From positions 434,001 through 498,000 of the forward strand of contig NZ_ASJC01000001.1 of NCBI RefSeq assembly GCF_000691145.1: a stretch of 64,000 bases of DNA, read 5' to 3'. Every line of letters begins with the position of its first letter. The first letter of the stretch is position 1. The translations under genes were made by a program, and so were the position numbers. Under the pieces are notes generated by a model. That model saw nothing but the letters and a program-made list of their open reading frames with translations. It was not told the origin of the DNA and did no database searches. Of the stretch, positions 9,883-18,415 are shown piece by piece. This DNA is from Bacillus altitudinis 41KF2b (lineage in GTDB: Bacteria; Bacillota; Bacilli; Bacillales; Bacillaceae).

Positions 9883-12800
9883 TTGAAAGTGAAGTTTCGC
9901 AAAACCGCCGTCTATCGTTTCATGAGTCTTTTGGTGATTGGTACTTTAACGATGACAAGCTTTGGGATGGTTCAAGCAAAATCGACTTCTACCTCATATC
10001 AGGAGGAAGCCATTTCCTCTAAGACAACAAAAGCCAAGATTTCTTCGAGATTAAAGAAGCAGTTTCAAAAGGAAGATAAGGTGACCTTCTTAGTCAAAAT
10101 GAAGGAACAAACGAATGTACAAAAAGTAGCAAAAGAAGCTGTATCAAAAGCAAAAAAACAAAAATTAACCGCGGCTAAAACGCAGTACACAAAAAGATCA
10201 TCCGTTGTATCTGAGCTGAGAGCAACATCTGATGAAACGCAGCAAGCGCTCCTAGCGTATTTACAAAAGGAAAAAAAGAATAAGCAAGTGAAAGATATTC
10301 ATTCCTACTATATTGTGAATGGTCTAGCTGTGACGGCAACAAAAGAAGTGATGGAAAAGGTTGCTTCTTTTCCAGTAGTAGCTCAAGTGCTGCCGAATGA
10401 AACACGTCAACTTCATCGTCCTGTTGATTTGAAGCATGCTAAGCCAAACAAACAAATCAAAGCAGTAGATGGAGTTGAATGGAATATTGCTCAGGTGCAT
10501 GCACCAGAAGCGTGGGATTTAGGCTATGACGGGACTGGAACCGTTGTAGCAAGTATTGATACAGGTGTCGAATGGGATCATCCTGCGCTAAAAGAAAAAT
10601 ACCGCGGGTTTGACCCTGCTCGTCCGAACGAACCATCTCATGAACTGAATTGGTATGATGCCACGACAGGATCTGAAGTCCCTTATGATGACTTGGAGCA
10701 TGGGACCCATGTGACAGGCACAATGGTTGGTTCTGAGCCAGATGGAAAGAATCAAATTGGGGTCGCACCGGGAGCAGAATGGATTGCAGTGAAAGCTTTT
10801 TCAGAAGATGGCGGTACAGATGCAGATCTGTTAGATGCCGGTGAGTGGATTTTAGCACCGAAAGATAAAAACGGAAATCCTCACCCAGAAAAGGCACCTG
10901 ATGTTGTGAATAATTCGTGGGGCGGCGGGCCAGGTCTTGATGATTGGTATAAAGATGTAGTGAATGCTTGGAGAGCAGCAGACATCTTTCCAGAATTTTC
11001 AGCCGGTAATACCGATTTATTCAATCCAGGCGGCGCAGGATCGATTGCAAATCCCGCTAGCTATCAAGAAGCCTTTGCTACAGGCGCAACAGATCAGGAC
11101 AACAAGTTAGGGTCTTTCTCCCTTCAGGGTCCTTCTCCATATGGCGTAATGAAACCAGATATTGCTGCTCCGGGAGTAAACATTCGCTCTTCGATCCCGG
11201 GAAAAGGATATGAGGATGGGTGGAATGGTACATCGATGGCAGGTCCGCATGTCTCGGCTGTTGCTCTTCTTCTCCGCCAAGTGCAATCAGACCTTTCTGT
11301 TGATGAAATTCAGCAAATTCTCATTGAGACAGCGAAACCACTGACAGATCAGCAATTTCCTGAATCCCCTAACAACGGCTATGGGGCAGGGTTAGTTGAT
11401 GCAAGAGAGGCGATTACTGCTTTAACCAATGGAATCGGTACGATTGAAGGCCAAGTGACAAAAGAGGGAGAAGATACAGAACCACCTGTTTTTTCACATA
11501 AAGGTCCGAATGAAATTTTTACTGCAACGCCAACCCCATTGACCATCACTGCAGAAGATGGGATAGCAGTGACAAATGTTTCCTTGACTTATCGAGTAGA
11601 TCAAGGTGAATGGGAGACGCTGAAAGCCAACCGCACGGATGGAAATCATTTAAAAGGAACCTATACGGTGCAGCTCCCTGAACTCGAGGGGGAAAACGTG
11701 ACGTACCGATGGATTGTGAAAGATTTTGGAGAAAATGAAGCGGCATCAGATCCTTATACACTTCCAATTAAAACATCCATCACCACTGGCTACTCACAAG
11801 ATTTTGAAGCATGGCCAAGTGGATGGTTCAGTGGTGGAACAAAAGATCCGTGGCAGTGGGGAATACCGTCCACTGGTCCAAAACAAGCATTTAGCGGGGA
11901 ACATGTCTACGCCACCAATTTAGACAGTCCTTATGAAAATAAAACGGACGCCAATTTGTCTATGCCGCTCATTGCTGTACCAGATTCAGGTTCTTCCTAC
12001 CTGCAATATCAATACTGGCATGATCTCGAAGCCAATTATGATTATGTGCATGTCTATGTACAGCCAGAGGGTGAAGACGCCGTTCAAGCGACAGCTTATA
12101 CGGGAAAAACAAATGCGTGGACAGCAGGCGAAGTTGATTTATCTGCTTATAAAGGTCAAAAAGTGAGAGTCCTGTTTCAGATAAGAACAGATGGCAGTGT
12201 CACAAAAGATGGCTTTTATTTAGATGATGTGAAAATCACAGATGAGGCTTTGTCTCAACAAGCCAAGAACCAGCTGGGTGTGATCAAAAAAGAAAAATCC
12301 ACAAGCCAGAATAAAAAATCAGTTGATCCAAAAAAGGCAAAGCCTGCTAAAGTAAAAAATAAACATGTACAAATTCAAAAGCAAAACAGTCATGATGCTC
12401 CGTCTATTCAAGCTCTTCCAATGAGAGCGCAAATCAGTGTTCTAGAAAGCGGAAAATCAACTTCCACCGATGAAGCGACAGGGAAATATCAGCTGTCTCA
12501 AGGAGCAGGAGAATGGACAGTGAAAGCGGAAGCTTACGGCTTTGAATCACGGTCCCAAAAAGTCAAAGTGGCATCAAAAGAAACAGCAGAAGCGAATTTC
12601 TCCTTACAGCCGCTAGAGAAACGAACGATCTCCGGCACGGTCGTCAATGAAACAACTGGTGAAAAGGTGAAGAATGCAACTGTTTATCTTGTGGAGGACG
12701 CAAAAATTGAGCCGGTGAAAACAGATGAATCCGGTGAATTTTCTCTAGAGGCATTAAGCGGTGTCTATACAGTCAAAATTTTTGCAAAAGGGTTTAAAGG

Positions 12801-14202
12801 CTATACGTTTACAGCGGATGTGACGGAAAAGCCGCTTGAAAAGTCAGTGAAACTTGAGCCTTTTATCGGTTTTCCGGGAGAGATTGGCTATGATGATGGA
12901 ACGGCTGAAAATGCACGGGCTTTCTACGATCCTGGCAATGGTTGGGCTGTGAAGTTTTCATTAGAAAAAGGAAAGAAACAAGCACAAGTCACAGGTGGCC
13001 TTTTCCGGTTTTGGACATCAGAATGGCCAGCTCCTGGAGGCGATGAATTTGCTGTTGAAGTATATGATGCTTCTGGGAAGGGTGGCGCACCAGGTGAGAA
13101 AATCGCAGGACCTTTAAAAGCAAATGCACTGCGTAATGGTGAATGGACAAAAGTAGATTTAGAAGATCAAGCCATTACAGTGGATGGCGATTTCTATCTT
13201 GTTTATATTCAAACGAAAAAGAATACCGAATCTCCGGGACTTGCCACAGATGAAGATGGCCCTAATGCTGAAAGAAGCTGGCAGCTGACGAGCGGTGCTT
13301 TTTCTCCTTCTCCGAAAGAAGAGGGGAATTATATGATTCGTGCGCTCGTAAACTATGAAGCAGATGTACCAGAAATCACTTCTCCAAAGGCAGGAACCAT
13401 TACAAATCAAGGTGAATTGACGATTGAAGGCACGGCCTCTCCGGGTCTCGATGTGGCCATTTATCAAAATGATGAAGAGGTGGCCAAAGTCAAATCAGAT
13501 GAGTCGGGTACTTTCAAAGAAAATGTATCTGTTCCAAGTGGAGAGCATGTCTTCACGGCGGCGACTGTAACGGATAAAGGCTCAACAAAACATTCCAAGC
13601 CAGTCAAGGTGATCATCGATCAAACAGCACCGACGTTGACCATTGATACACCGAAAAAAGGTGACAAGTCTAATAGAGAATCACTCACGGTGGAAGGGAA
13701 AGTAGCGGATGATTATCTAGACCAAGTCACAGTCAATGGAAAAAAAGCGACCGTAAAGGATGGGGCATATTCTGCAAGGGTGCTACTTGAAAATGGGAAA
13801 AATACAATCAAAGTGACAGCAAAAGATGCGGCTGGAAACAAAACGACTAAAAAGGTCGACATCGATGTACAATATGATGCACCTGTCATTTCTGAATTAG
13901 CGCCAAAAGACAATATGAATCTATCATCAGGTGAATCGGTTAAGATTTCATTTAAAAGCAGGGAAAAGCTAGATGCCACCTTTGTTCTTCATATGCCGCT
14001 GACAAATGCTAGATCAAAACTTCAAAACACAACCGAACTGCCGATTCGTGAAGTAGCACCGGGAACGTATGAAGGCTACTGGACGGCGACATCTATTGCA
14101 AAAGCAAAAGGTGCAGTGATTGAAGTCATTGTCAAAGATGATTATGGAAATGTCACAAGACAGAAGGCAGAAGGAACACTCACCATCAATGAGAAAGAAT
14201 GA
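9883..14202 (+). CDS. bpr: Bpr, bacillopeptidase F-type secreted subtilisin-like serine protease
   Basis: Secreted multidomain S8 protease of 1439 residues, close to the B. subtilis protein (~1430). Layout: signal peptide (about 1-32, ending VQA), inhibitor-like propeptide (about 50-175) and a subtilisin domain with D226 (SIDTG), H273 (HGTHVTGT), oxyanion N376 (SAGN) and S451 (GTSMAGPH). Then come a MAM/jelly-roll-like region (about 632-790), a basic Q/K linker, two carboxypeptidase-regulatory-like repeats (about 848-1000), a beta domain (about 1000-1155) and two Ig-like modules (about 1160-1335). There is no LPXTG anchor, so it is probably released or processed. The TTG start follows GAGGAGGAGGG. 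It is transcribed alone, flanked by terminators. Confidence 0.95.
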   Translation: MKVKFRKTAVYRFMSLLVIGTLTMTSFGMVQAKSTSTSYQEEAISSKTTKAKISSRLKKQFQKEDKVTFLVKMKEQTNVQKVAKEAVSKAKKQKLTAAKTQYTKRSSVVSELRATSDETQQALLAYLQKEKKNKQVKDIHSYYIVNGLAVTATKEVMEKVASFPVVAQVLPNETRQLHRPVDLKHAKPNKQIKAVDGVEWNIAQVHAPEAWDLGYDGTGTVVASIDTGVEWDHPALKEKYRGFDPARPNEPSHELNWYDATTGSEVPYDDLEHGTHVTGTMVGSEPDGKNQIGVAPGAEWIAVKAFSEDGGTDADLLDAGEWILAPKDKNGNPHPEKAPDVVNNSWGGGPGLDDWYKDVVNAWRAADIFPEFSAGNTDLFNPGGAGSIANPASYQEAFATGATDQDNKLGSFSLQGPSPYGVMKPDIAAPGVNIRSSIPGKGYEDGWNGTSMAGPHVSAVALLLRQVQSDLSVDEIQQILIETAKPLTDQQFPESPNNGYGAGLVDAREAITALTNGIGTIEGQVTKEGEDTEPPVFSHKGPNEIFTATPTPLTITAEDGIAVTNVSLTYRVDQGEWETLKANRTDGNHLKGTYTVQLPELEGENVTYRWIVKDFGENEAASDPYTLPIKTSITTGYSQDFEAWPSGWFSGGTKDPWQWGIPSTGPKQAFSGEHVYATNLDSPYENKTDANLSMPLIAVPDSGSSYLQYQYWHDLEANYDYVHVYVQPEGEDAVQATAYTGKTNAWTAGEVDLSAYKGQKVRVLFQIRTDGSVTKDGFYLDDVKITDEALSQQAKNQLGVIKKEKSTSQNKKSVDPKKAKPAKVKNKHVQIQKQNSHDAPSIQALPMRAQISVLESGKSTSTDEATGKYQLSQGAGEWTVKAEAYGFESRSQKVKVASKETAEANFSLQPLEKRTISGTVVNETTGEKVKNATVYLVEDAKIEPVKTDESGEFSLEALSGVYTVKIFAKGFKGYTFTADVTEKPLEKSVKLEPFIGFPGEIGYDDGTAENARAFYDPGNGWAVKFSLEKGKKQAQVTGGLFRFWTSEWPAPGGDEFAVEVYDASGKGGAPGEKIAGPLKANALRNGEWTKVDLEDQAITVDGDFYLVYIQTKKNTESPGLATDEDGPNAERSWQLTSGAFSPSPKEEGNYMIRALVNYEADVPEITSPKAGTITNQGELTIEGTASPGLDVAIYQNDEEVAKVKSDESGTFKENVSVPSGEHVFTAATVTDKGSTKHSKPVKVIIDQTAPTLTIDTPKKGDKSNRESLTVEGKVADDYLDQVTVNGKKATVKDGAYSARVLLENGKNTIKVTAKDAAGNKTTKKVDIDVQYDAPVISELAPKDNMNLSSGESVKISFKSREKLDATFVLHMPLTNARSKLQNTTELPIREVAPGTYEGYWTATSIAKAKGAVIEVIVKDDYGNVTRQKAEGTLTINEKE

Positions 14203-14207
14203 CAGCG

Positions 14208-14242
14208 AAAAAGACACGACTCTTCGGAGCGTGTCTTTTTTT
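14208..14242 (+). terminator. Rho-independent terminator after bpr
   Basis: AAAAGACACG pairs with CGTGTCTTTT, with an inner CTC-TTCG-GAG tetraloop extension, and is followed by seven T residues. It starts a few bases after the bpr stop codon. Confidence 0.9.
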
Positions 14243-14358
14243 GTGCAATTGATAGAGGAGACACTTGTCCAACAAATCATTCCGATGTTCTTTCTGTTTC
14301 ATACGTCGACAAAAACGATAACAATCCACCAAAAGTTCTCTATCATCCCCTACAAGAA

Positions 14359-14392
14359 TTGACAGACTTCCATCCGATGACTGTTTTATACT
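14359..14392 (+). promoter_or_regulatory. spoIIG-type Spo0A-activated promoter with 22-bp spacer
   Basis: TTGACA (14359-14364) and TATACT (14387-14392) are separated by exactly 22 bp, upstream of spoIIGA. The B. subtilis spoIIG promoter is known for the same abnormal 22-bp spacing and for needing Spo0A~P to reposition sigma-A RNA polymerase. Possible 0A boxes on the opposite strand are TGTCGAC (within about 14304-14318) and TGTCAAT overlapping the -35 element; both are imperfect matches to TGTCGAA. Confidence 0.75.
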
Positions 14393-14451
14393 GGTACAAA
14401 CAAGTGCAAGTACTGCTTTTGATTCTTTGTTTCAGATGAAAGGAGCAGAAG

Positions 14452-15381
14452 GTGGTCATTTATTTAGATGTCATTTGGCTGTTAAACTTTTGTTTTGATC
14501 TATTGCTGCTCTTACTCACGGCATTTATTCTCAAACGACAAGTGAAAAAAAGGCGATATATGTTAGGAGCTCTCATTGGATCGAGCATTGTTCTCTTGCT
14601 CTTTACGCCATTTGCAATGATTGTGTCGCACCCTTTAGGCAAACTGCTTTTTTCTGTCTTGATCGTGCTTGGAACCTTTGGCTTTCAAAGATTTCGTTCC
14701 TTTTTTCAAAATCTGTTTGCTTTTTACTTTGTCACATTTTTGATGGGAGGGGGCATGATCGGGGTTCATTCGTTTTTGCAGACAAATACAGTTATTCAAG
14801 ATGGACTGCTTATTTCACAAAATGATGGATTTGGTGATCCCATTAGCTGGCTTTTTGTTCTCACTGGCTTTCCGGCCATTTGGCTGTTTTCAAAGAAACG
14901 ATTAGGAGAGGTTGGTGCGAAAAAAAGACAATATGACGAACAAGTACTTGTGGAGATCCACATTCAAGGAGAAACGATCCGCTTAAATGGTCTGGTCGAT
15001 TCTGGAAATCAGCTGTATGATCCATTGACGAAAACACCTGTCATGATCGCCCAGCTCGATCAGCTCACATCTATTTTCGGAGAGCCATTTATAGAAAAAA
15101 TGAAACAGTTTCATCCTGTTGAAGTGATGCAAAAGCTCGATGACCATTTTCCGCTGCTTGATCGTTTAAGACTTGTTCCGTATCGCGCAGTCGGTCATGA
15201 TCACGGGTTTCTACTATGCTTTAAACCAGATACGGTCGTCCTTTATACAAAAACGCATATGATCCAGCCAGCGAAGTGTTTTGTTGGGATGAGTCTAAGT
15301 GGATTATCAGCAGATCAGGAATTTCAATCCATCATTCATCCAGAGATGTTAGACGGAAAAATGATACAAGGGGTGTCGTAG
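14452..15381 (+). CDS. spoIIGA: SpoIIGA, membrane-embedded pro-sigma-E processing protease
   Basis: Aspartic-type protease that cleaves pro-sigma-E in the mother cell when triggered by forespore SpoIIR. The 309 residues have an N-terminal half with about five hydrophobic segments and a soluble protease half carrying LVDSGNQLYDPLTKTPV, which holds the predicted catalytic aspartate. The start is GTG with AGGAG 6 nt upstream. It lies directly upstream of sigE as in all spoIIG operons. Confidence 0.95.
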   Translation: MVIYLDVIWLLNFCFDLLLLLLTAFILKRQVKKRRYMLGALIGSSIVLLLFTPFAMIVSHPLGKLLFSVLIVLGTFGFQRFRSFFQNLFAFYFVTFLMGGGMIGVHSFLQTNTVIQDGLLISQNDGFGDPISWLFVLTGFPAIWLFSKKRLGEVGAKKRQYDEQVLVEIHIQGETIRLNGLVDSGNQLYDPLTKTPVMIAQLDQLTSIFGEPFIEKMKQFHPVEVMQKLDDHFPLLDRLRLVPYRAVGHDHGFLLCFKPDTVVLYTKTHMIQPAKCFVGMSLSGLSADQEFQSIIHPEMLDGKMIQGVS

Positions 15382-15440
15382 TTTTTTTGTGATGTCTTTT
15401 ATCTTACGAAGTCAACTGGACATTTAGAAGGGAGAAGAAG

Positions 15441-16160
15441 ATGAAAAAATTAAAATTTAAACTCACTTACTACTGGTATAAACTCCTCATGAAGCTAGGG
15501 CTAAAGAGTGATGAGATTTATTATATTGGTGGAAGTGAGGCACTGCCTCCGCCATTATCAAAGGATGAAGAACAAGAATTGCTCGTTAAATTACCTAAAG
15601 GTGATCAAACAGCAAGAGCCATTTTGATCGAAAGAAATTTGCGATTGGTCGTTTATATCGCAAGAAAATTTGAAAACACAGGCATTAACATTGAGGATTT
15701 GATTAGTATCGGAACGATAGGCCTCATCAAGGCAGTAAATACGTTCAATCCAGAAAAAAAGATCAAACTGGCCACATATGCGTCTAGATGTATTGAAAAT
15801 GAAATTTTGATGTATTTGCGCCGAAATAATAAAATCCGTTCAGAAGTATCCTTTGATGAACCGCTTAACATCGACTGGGACGGTAATGAACTGCTTTTAT
15901 CAGATGTACTTGGGACAGATGATGATATTATCACCCGCGATATTGAAGCAAATGTCGATAAAAAATTACTGAAAAAAGCGTTAGAACAATTAAACGATCG
16001 TGAAAAACAGATCATGGAACTGAGGTTCGGTTTAGTTGGCGGTGAAGAAAAAACACAAAAAGATGTTGCCGACATGCTTGGTATTTCTCAGTCCTATATT
16101 TCAAGGCTCGAAAAAAGAATTATTAAACGATTGCAAAAAGAATTTAATAAGATGGTCTAA
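15441..16160 (+). CDS. sigE: Sigma-E precursor, early mother-cell sigma factor
   Basis: RNA polymerase sigma factor that directs early mother-cell transcription during sporulation. The 239-residue precursor has an amphipathic N-terminal pro-sequence of about 27-29 residues ([20 protein letters not shown]...) that tethers it to the membrane and is removed near the IYYIGG segment by SpoIIGA. Regions 2.2-2.4 ([29 protein letters not shown]) and region 4 with the HTH ([23 protein letters not shown]) are intact. The ATG follows AGAAGGGAGAAG. It is the second gene of the spoIIG operon. Confidence 0.97.
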   Translation: MKKLKFKLTYYWYKLLMKLGLKSDEIYYIGGSEALPPPLSKDEEQELLVKLPKGDQTARAILIERNLRLVVYIARKFENTGINIEDLISIGTIGLIKAVNTFNPEKKIKLATYASRCIENEILMYLRRNNKIRSEVSFDEPLNIDWDGNELLLSDVLGTDDDIITRDIEANVDKKLLKKALEQLNDREKQIMELRFGLVGGEEKTQKDVADMLGISQSYISRLEKRIIKRLQKEFNKMV

Positions 16161-16238
16161 AAAAATTTTTTTGAAAGCTTTATCCCTGCACTGTCAAAGG
16201 GATCACCATTTTTTCACATCTTTCTCGTCGTAGACCGT

Positions 16239-16303
16239 GCATATTTTTCCATCCCACGGAGATACTGAACTTTGTACAACAGCTCCTGTAGGGAGGGAAA
16301 AAA
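16239..16303 (+). promoter_or_regulatory. Predicted sigma-F/sigma-G promoter and RBS-sequestering leader of sigG
   Basis: A forespore-type element GCATA (16239-16243) lies 17 bp before GATACTG (from 16261), one mismatch from the sigma-F/G -10 pattern. Transcription would begin about 30 nt before sigG. In the leader, CTCC (16283-16286) can pair with GGAG (16292-16295) around a 5-nt loop, which hides the ribosome binding site GGGAGGG. A comparable leader hairpin plus GTG start is reported for B. subtilis sigG as a brake on translation. The promoter is predicted; the hairpin is visible directly. Confidence 0.5.
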
Positions 16304-17083
16304 GTGTCCAGAAATAAAGTGGAAATCTGCGGAGTCGACACCTCCAAACTGCCTGTTCTGAAAAACGACGAGATGAGAAAATTATTCAGACAGCTGCAAG
16401 ATGAAGGTGACGATACAGCAAGAGAAAAGCTAGTTAATGGCAATTTGCGGTTGGTTTTAAGTGTGATCCAGCGTTTTAACAACAGAGGCGAGTATGTTGA
16501 TGATCTCTTCCAAGTAGGCTGTATCGGATTAATGAAATCAATTGATAATTTTGATTTAAGCCACAATGTCAGATTTTCAACTTATGCGGTCCCTATGATC
16601 ATAGGAGAAATCCGTCGATACTTGCGCGATAACAACCCTATCCGGGTGTCTCGTTCACTAAGAGATATTGCCTATAAGGCGCTTCAAGTCCGTGAGAGAT
16701 TGATTAGTGAGACAAGCAAGGAACCAACGGCAGAAGACATTGCCAAAGTGTTAGAAGTCCCTCATGAGGAAATTGTTTTTGCCCTAGATGCCATTCAAGA
16801 TCCTGTTTCTTTGTTTGAACCGATTTATAATGACGGAGGAGATCCGATTTATGTGATGGATCAAATTAGTGATGAACGGAACAAAGATACACAATGGGTA
16901 GAAGAATTGGCCTTAAAAGAGGGAATGCGCAGATTGAATGATCGAGAAAAAATGATTCTTCGTAAACGCTTTTTCCAAGGCAAAACACAAATGGAAGTGG
17001 CAGAAGAAATCGGCATTTCTCAAGCACAAGTATCAAGGCTTGAAAAAGCAGCAATCAAACAAATGAATAAAAATATTTTTTAA
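16304..17083 (+). CDS. sigG: Sigma-G, late forespore sigma factor
   Basis: Sigma factor for late forespore genes after engulfment. The 259 residues show an N-terminal segment (KVEICGVDTSKLPVL), region 2 (LFQVGCIGLMKSIDNFDL, FSTYAVPMIIGEIRRYLRD), region 3 and region 4 HTH (KTQMEVAEEIGISQAQVSRLEKAAIKQ, written in part). The start is GTG, 8 nt after a strong but partly sequestered ribosome binding site. The last residues (NKNIF) differ slightly from the ending I remember for B. subtilis. It is separately transcribed from sigE and ends at its own terminator. Confidence 0.97.
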   Translation: MSRNKVEICGVDTSKLPVLKNDEMRKLFRQLQDEGDDTAREKLVNGNLRLVLSVIQRFNNRGEYVDDLFQVGCIGLMKSIDNFDLSHNVRFSTYAVPMIIGEIRRYLRDNNPIRVSRSLRDIAYKALQVRERLISETSKEPTAEDIAKVLEVPHEEIVFALDAIQDPVSLFEPIYNDGGDPIYVMDQISDERNKDTQWVEELALKEGMRRLNDREKMILRKRFFQGKTQMEVAEEIGISQAQVSRLEKAAIKQMNKNIF

Positions 17084-17109
17084 AGCCGCCGCTGATATGC
17101 GGCTTTTTT
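17083..17109 (+). terminator. Rho-independent terminator after sigG
   Basis: AAGCCGC (17083-17089) pairs with GCGGCTT (17099-17105) around a 9-nt loop, ending in six T residues. It marks the left boundary of the accessory PTS operon. Confidence 0.9.
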
Positions 17110-17138
17110 CATTCTTTTTAGAGAACCCATTTCTAGTA

Positions 17139-17203
17139 TTGACTCTGTTATTTTTTTCATTTAATCTGTTTTTAACAAATGTTATTTGAAATATCATTTG
17201 TGA
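17139..17203 (+). promoter_or_regulatory. Predicted promoter and operator of the SorC-type regulator gene
   Basis: TTGACT (17139-17144) and TTTAAT (17160-17165; 15-bp spacing) or TTAATC (16-bp spacing) form a weak sigma-A promoter. TAACAAATGTTA (17173-17184), at the expected transcription start, is identical to palindromes upstream of the PTS operon. A degenerate inverted copy, ATCATTTGTGA, lies at 17193-17203 beside the ribosome binding site. This placement suggests autoregulation by the gene's own product; inference only. Confidence 0.5.
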
Positions 17204-17233
17204 GGGAATAGAGAAGCGGAAAGAAGGGTTATT

Positions 17234-18172
17234 ATGACATTCCATGATGAAAGAAGGCTGCTCATTAAGGTTGCGCATATGTACTATGAAGAAGGCGCCA
17301 CTCAATCTAAAATTGCAGAAGCTGTTGGGGTTAGCCGTTCGCTCATATCGAAATATTTGGCAAAAGCACGTGAAGCAGGAATCGTGGAAATCATTATTCA
17401 TGATGAAGTGAATCAACAATATGGTTCGTTAGAAAGAAAAATAGAGCGAAAATACGGGCTGCGAGAAGTCGTGTGTGTGGAATCTCTCAGTCAAGAAACA
17501 ACAAAAAGTCGAATAGGAGCTGCGGCTGCGGGCTTTTTATTAAAAGTCATGAAGGATGGACAAGTCATCGGTTTTTCATCAGGGACAACCTTGCATGAAA
17601 TGGCGAAAGCGCTTACGTCTGTTCAGCATTTTCCGTCTGTGACATTTGTTCCGCTAGTCGGAGGCGTCGGAAATGAAGATGTTGATATTCATGCCAACTA
17701 TATTATTGGAAGATGCTCAGAAGCACTCAAATCCAAATGTGAGTTTTTACATGTGCCTGTCATGCTTGATACGAAAGAAGCGAAAGATGTACTCATTAGA
17801 CAGCCGTCGATCAAAAAAGTCATTGAATTAGGAGAATCATCAAATATCGCGGTCGTAGGAATAGGCGGGGTTCCGCAACATTCAACGATGGTGAAATCCT
17901 ATATGACAAGTGGTGAGGAAGATATCCTGCAAGCGAAAGATGTCGCGGGTGACATTTGTTATAACTTTATTGATCATACAGGTGAAGTGTATCCGCATCC
18001 GTGGAACGACCGGGTGATGGGGATCAGTCCTCAAAAACTGAAAGAGATCCCGCTTGTGATTGGTGTCGCTGGAGGAGAAGAAAAAATTGAAGCGATCAGG
18101 GCGGCGTTAGAAGGTGGATTAATTCATGTGTTAATTACAGATGAACAAACCGGAGATGCCCTATTAAAGTAA
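17234..18172 (+). CDS. SorC-family sugar-binding transcriptional regulator
   Basis: Likely local regulator of the adjacent PTS operon. The 312 residues have an N-terminal HTH (about residues 20-50: EGATQSKIAEAVGVSRSLISKYL) and a C-terminal sugar-phosphate-binding domain of the SorC/DeoR/CggR type (GFSSGTTLHEMAKAL, PLVGGVGNEDVDIHANYI, VGIGGVP, GVAGGEEKIEAIRAAL). Family members bind phosphorylated sugars as effectors. It differs from E. coli srlR (DeoR class) and from the GutR/MtlR types usually paired with glucitol PTS genes. It has its own terminator, so it is a separate unit from the oxidoreductase-PTS genes. The specific effector cannot be read from sequence. Confidence 0.85.
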   Translation: MTFHDERRLLIKVAHMYYEEGATQSKIAEAVGVSRSLISKYLAKAREAGIVEIIIHDEVNQQYGSLERKIERKYGLREVVCVESLSQETTKSRIGAAAAGFLLKVMKDGQVIGFSSGTTLHEMAKALTSVQHFPSVTFVPLVGGVGNEDVDIHANYIIGRCSEALKSKCEFLHVPVMLDTKEAKDVLIRQPSIKKVIELGESSNIAVVGIGGVPQHSTMVKSYMTSGEEDILQAKDVAGDICYNFIDHTGEVYPHPWNDRVMGISPQKLKEIPLVIGVAGGEEKIEAIRAALEGGLIHVLITDEQTGDALLK

Positions 18173-18200
18173 CTACCTAAGCCGATTAGGTAGTTTTTTT
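18171..18200 (+). terminator. Rho-independent terminator after the SorC-type regulator
   Basis: Perfect 10-bp stem AACTACCTAA (18171-18180) / TTAGGTAGTT (18186-18195), 5-nt loop, then T residues to 18200. The stem overlaps the stop codon. A small GAGTC-TTTA-GACTC hairpin follows at 18201-18214. Confidence 0.9.
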
Positions 18201-18244
18201 GAGTCTTTAGACTCAAAAAGATTGAAAATTTTATCGATTTTATC

Positions 18245-18272
18245 TTGACACAAAGTTGACACATCATATAAA
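18245..18272 (+). promoter_or_regulatory. Predicted sigma-A promoter of the PTS operon
   Basis: TTGACA (18245-18250) and TATAAA (18267-18272) are separated by 16 bp. A second TTGACA at 18256-18261 is too close to the same -10. Transcription would begin near 18279, giving a leader of about 135 nt that contains the operator palindromes. Confidence 0.6.
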
Positions 18273-18281
18273 CTAAGTTCA

Positions 18282-18351
18282 TAACAAATGATAAATAAAA
18301 TAACAAATGTTACAAGAAACAGATTTTTGTTAATTTTTATAACATTTGTTA
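18282..18351 (+). promoter_or_regulatory. Cluster of three TAACAAATGTTA-type operator palindromes
   Basis: TAACAAATGATA (18282-18293), TAACAAATGTTA (18301-18312) and TAACATTTGTTA (18340-18351) lie just downstream of the predicted promoter; a TTTTTGTTA fragment lies near 18324-18332. The third copy is the reverse complement of the second. Another perfect copy precedes the regulator gene. The likely ligand is the SorC-type regulator; a position at and after +1 suggests repression. No cre-like catabolite site was recognised nearby. Confidence 0.6.
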
Positions 18352-18415
18352 AAAGTTTCAGATTATTTTTCTAGCAATCTATTGTGAAGCAAGAAAACCT
18401 GAAAGGATGATTTAG

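Noticed and set aside
10457-10897. Long minus-strand open frame opposite the bpr protease domain
   Set aside because: It lies over the catalytic domain with intact D/H/S residues on the + strand; no promoter, ribosome binding site or known motif on the minus strand.
9883-14202. Bpr considered as a cell-wall-anchored surface protein because of its MAM and Ig-like modules
   Set aside because: No LPXTG motif, hydrophobic C-terminal segment or S-layer homology domain is seen; secretion by signal peptide only is supported.
15653-16075. 140-codon minus-strand open frame opposite sigE
   Set aside because: Antisense shadow of a highly conserved sigma factor, serine-rich composition, no initiation signals.
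18282-18351. The repeated TAACAAATGTTA elements considered as a CRISPR array or insertion-site repeats
   Set aside because: Copies are only 12 bp, irregularly spaced, palindromic and linked to promoters; no cas genes or transposase are present. They fit an operator much better.
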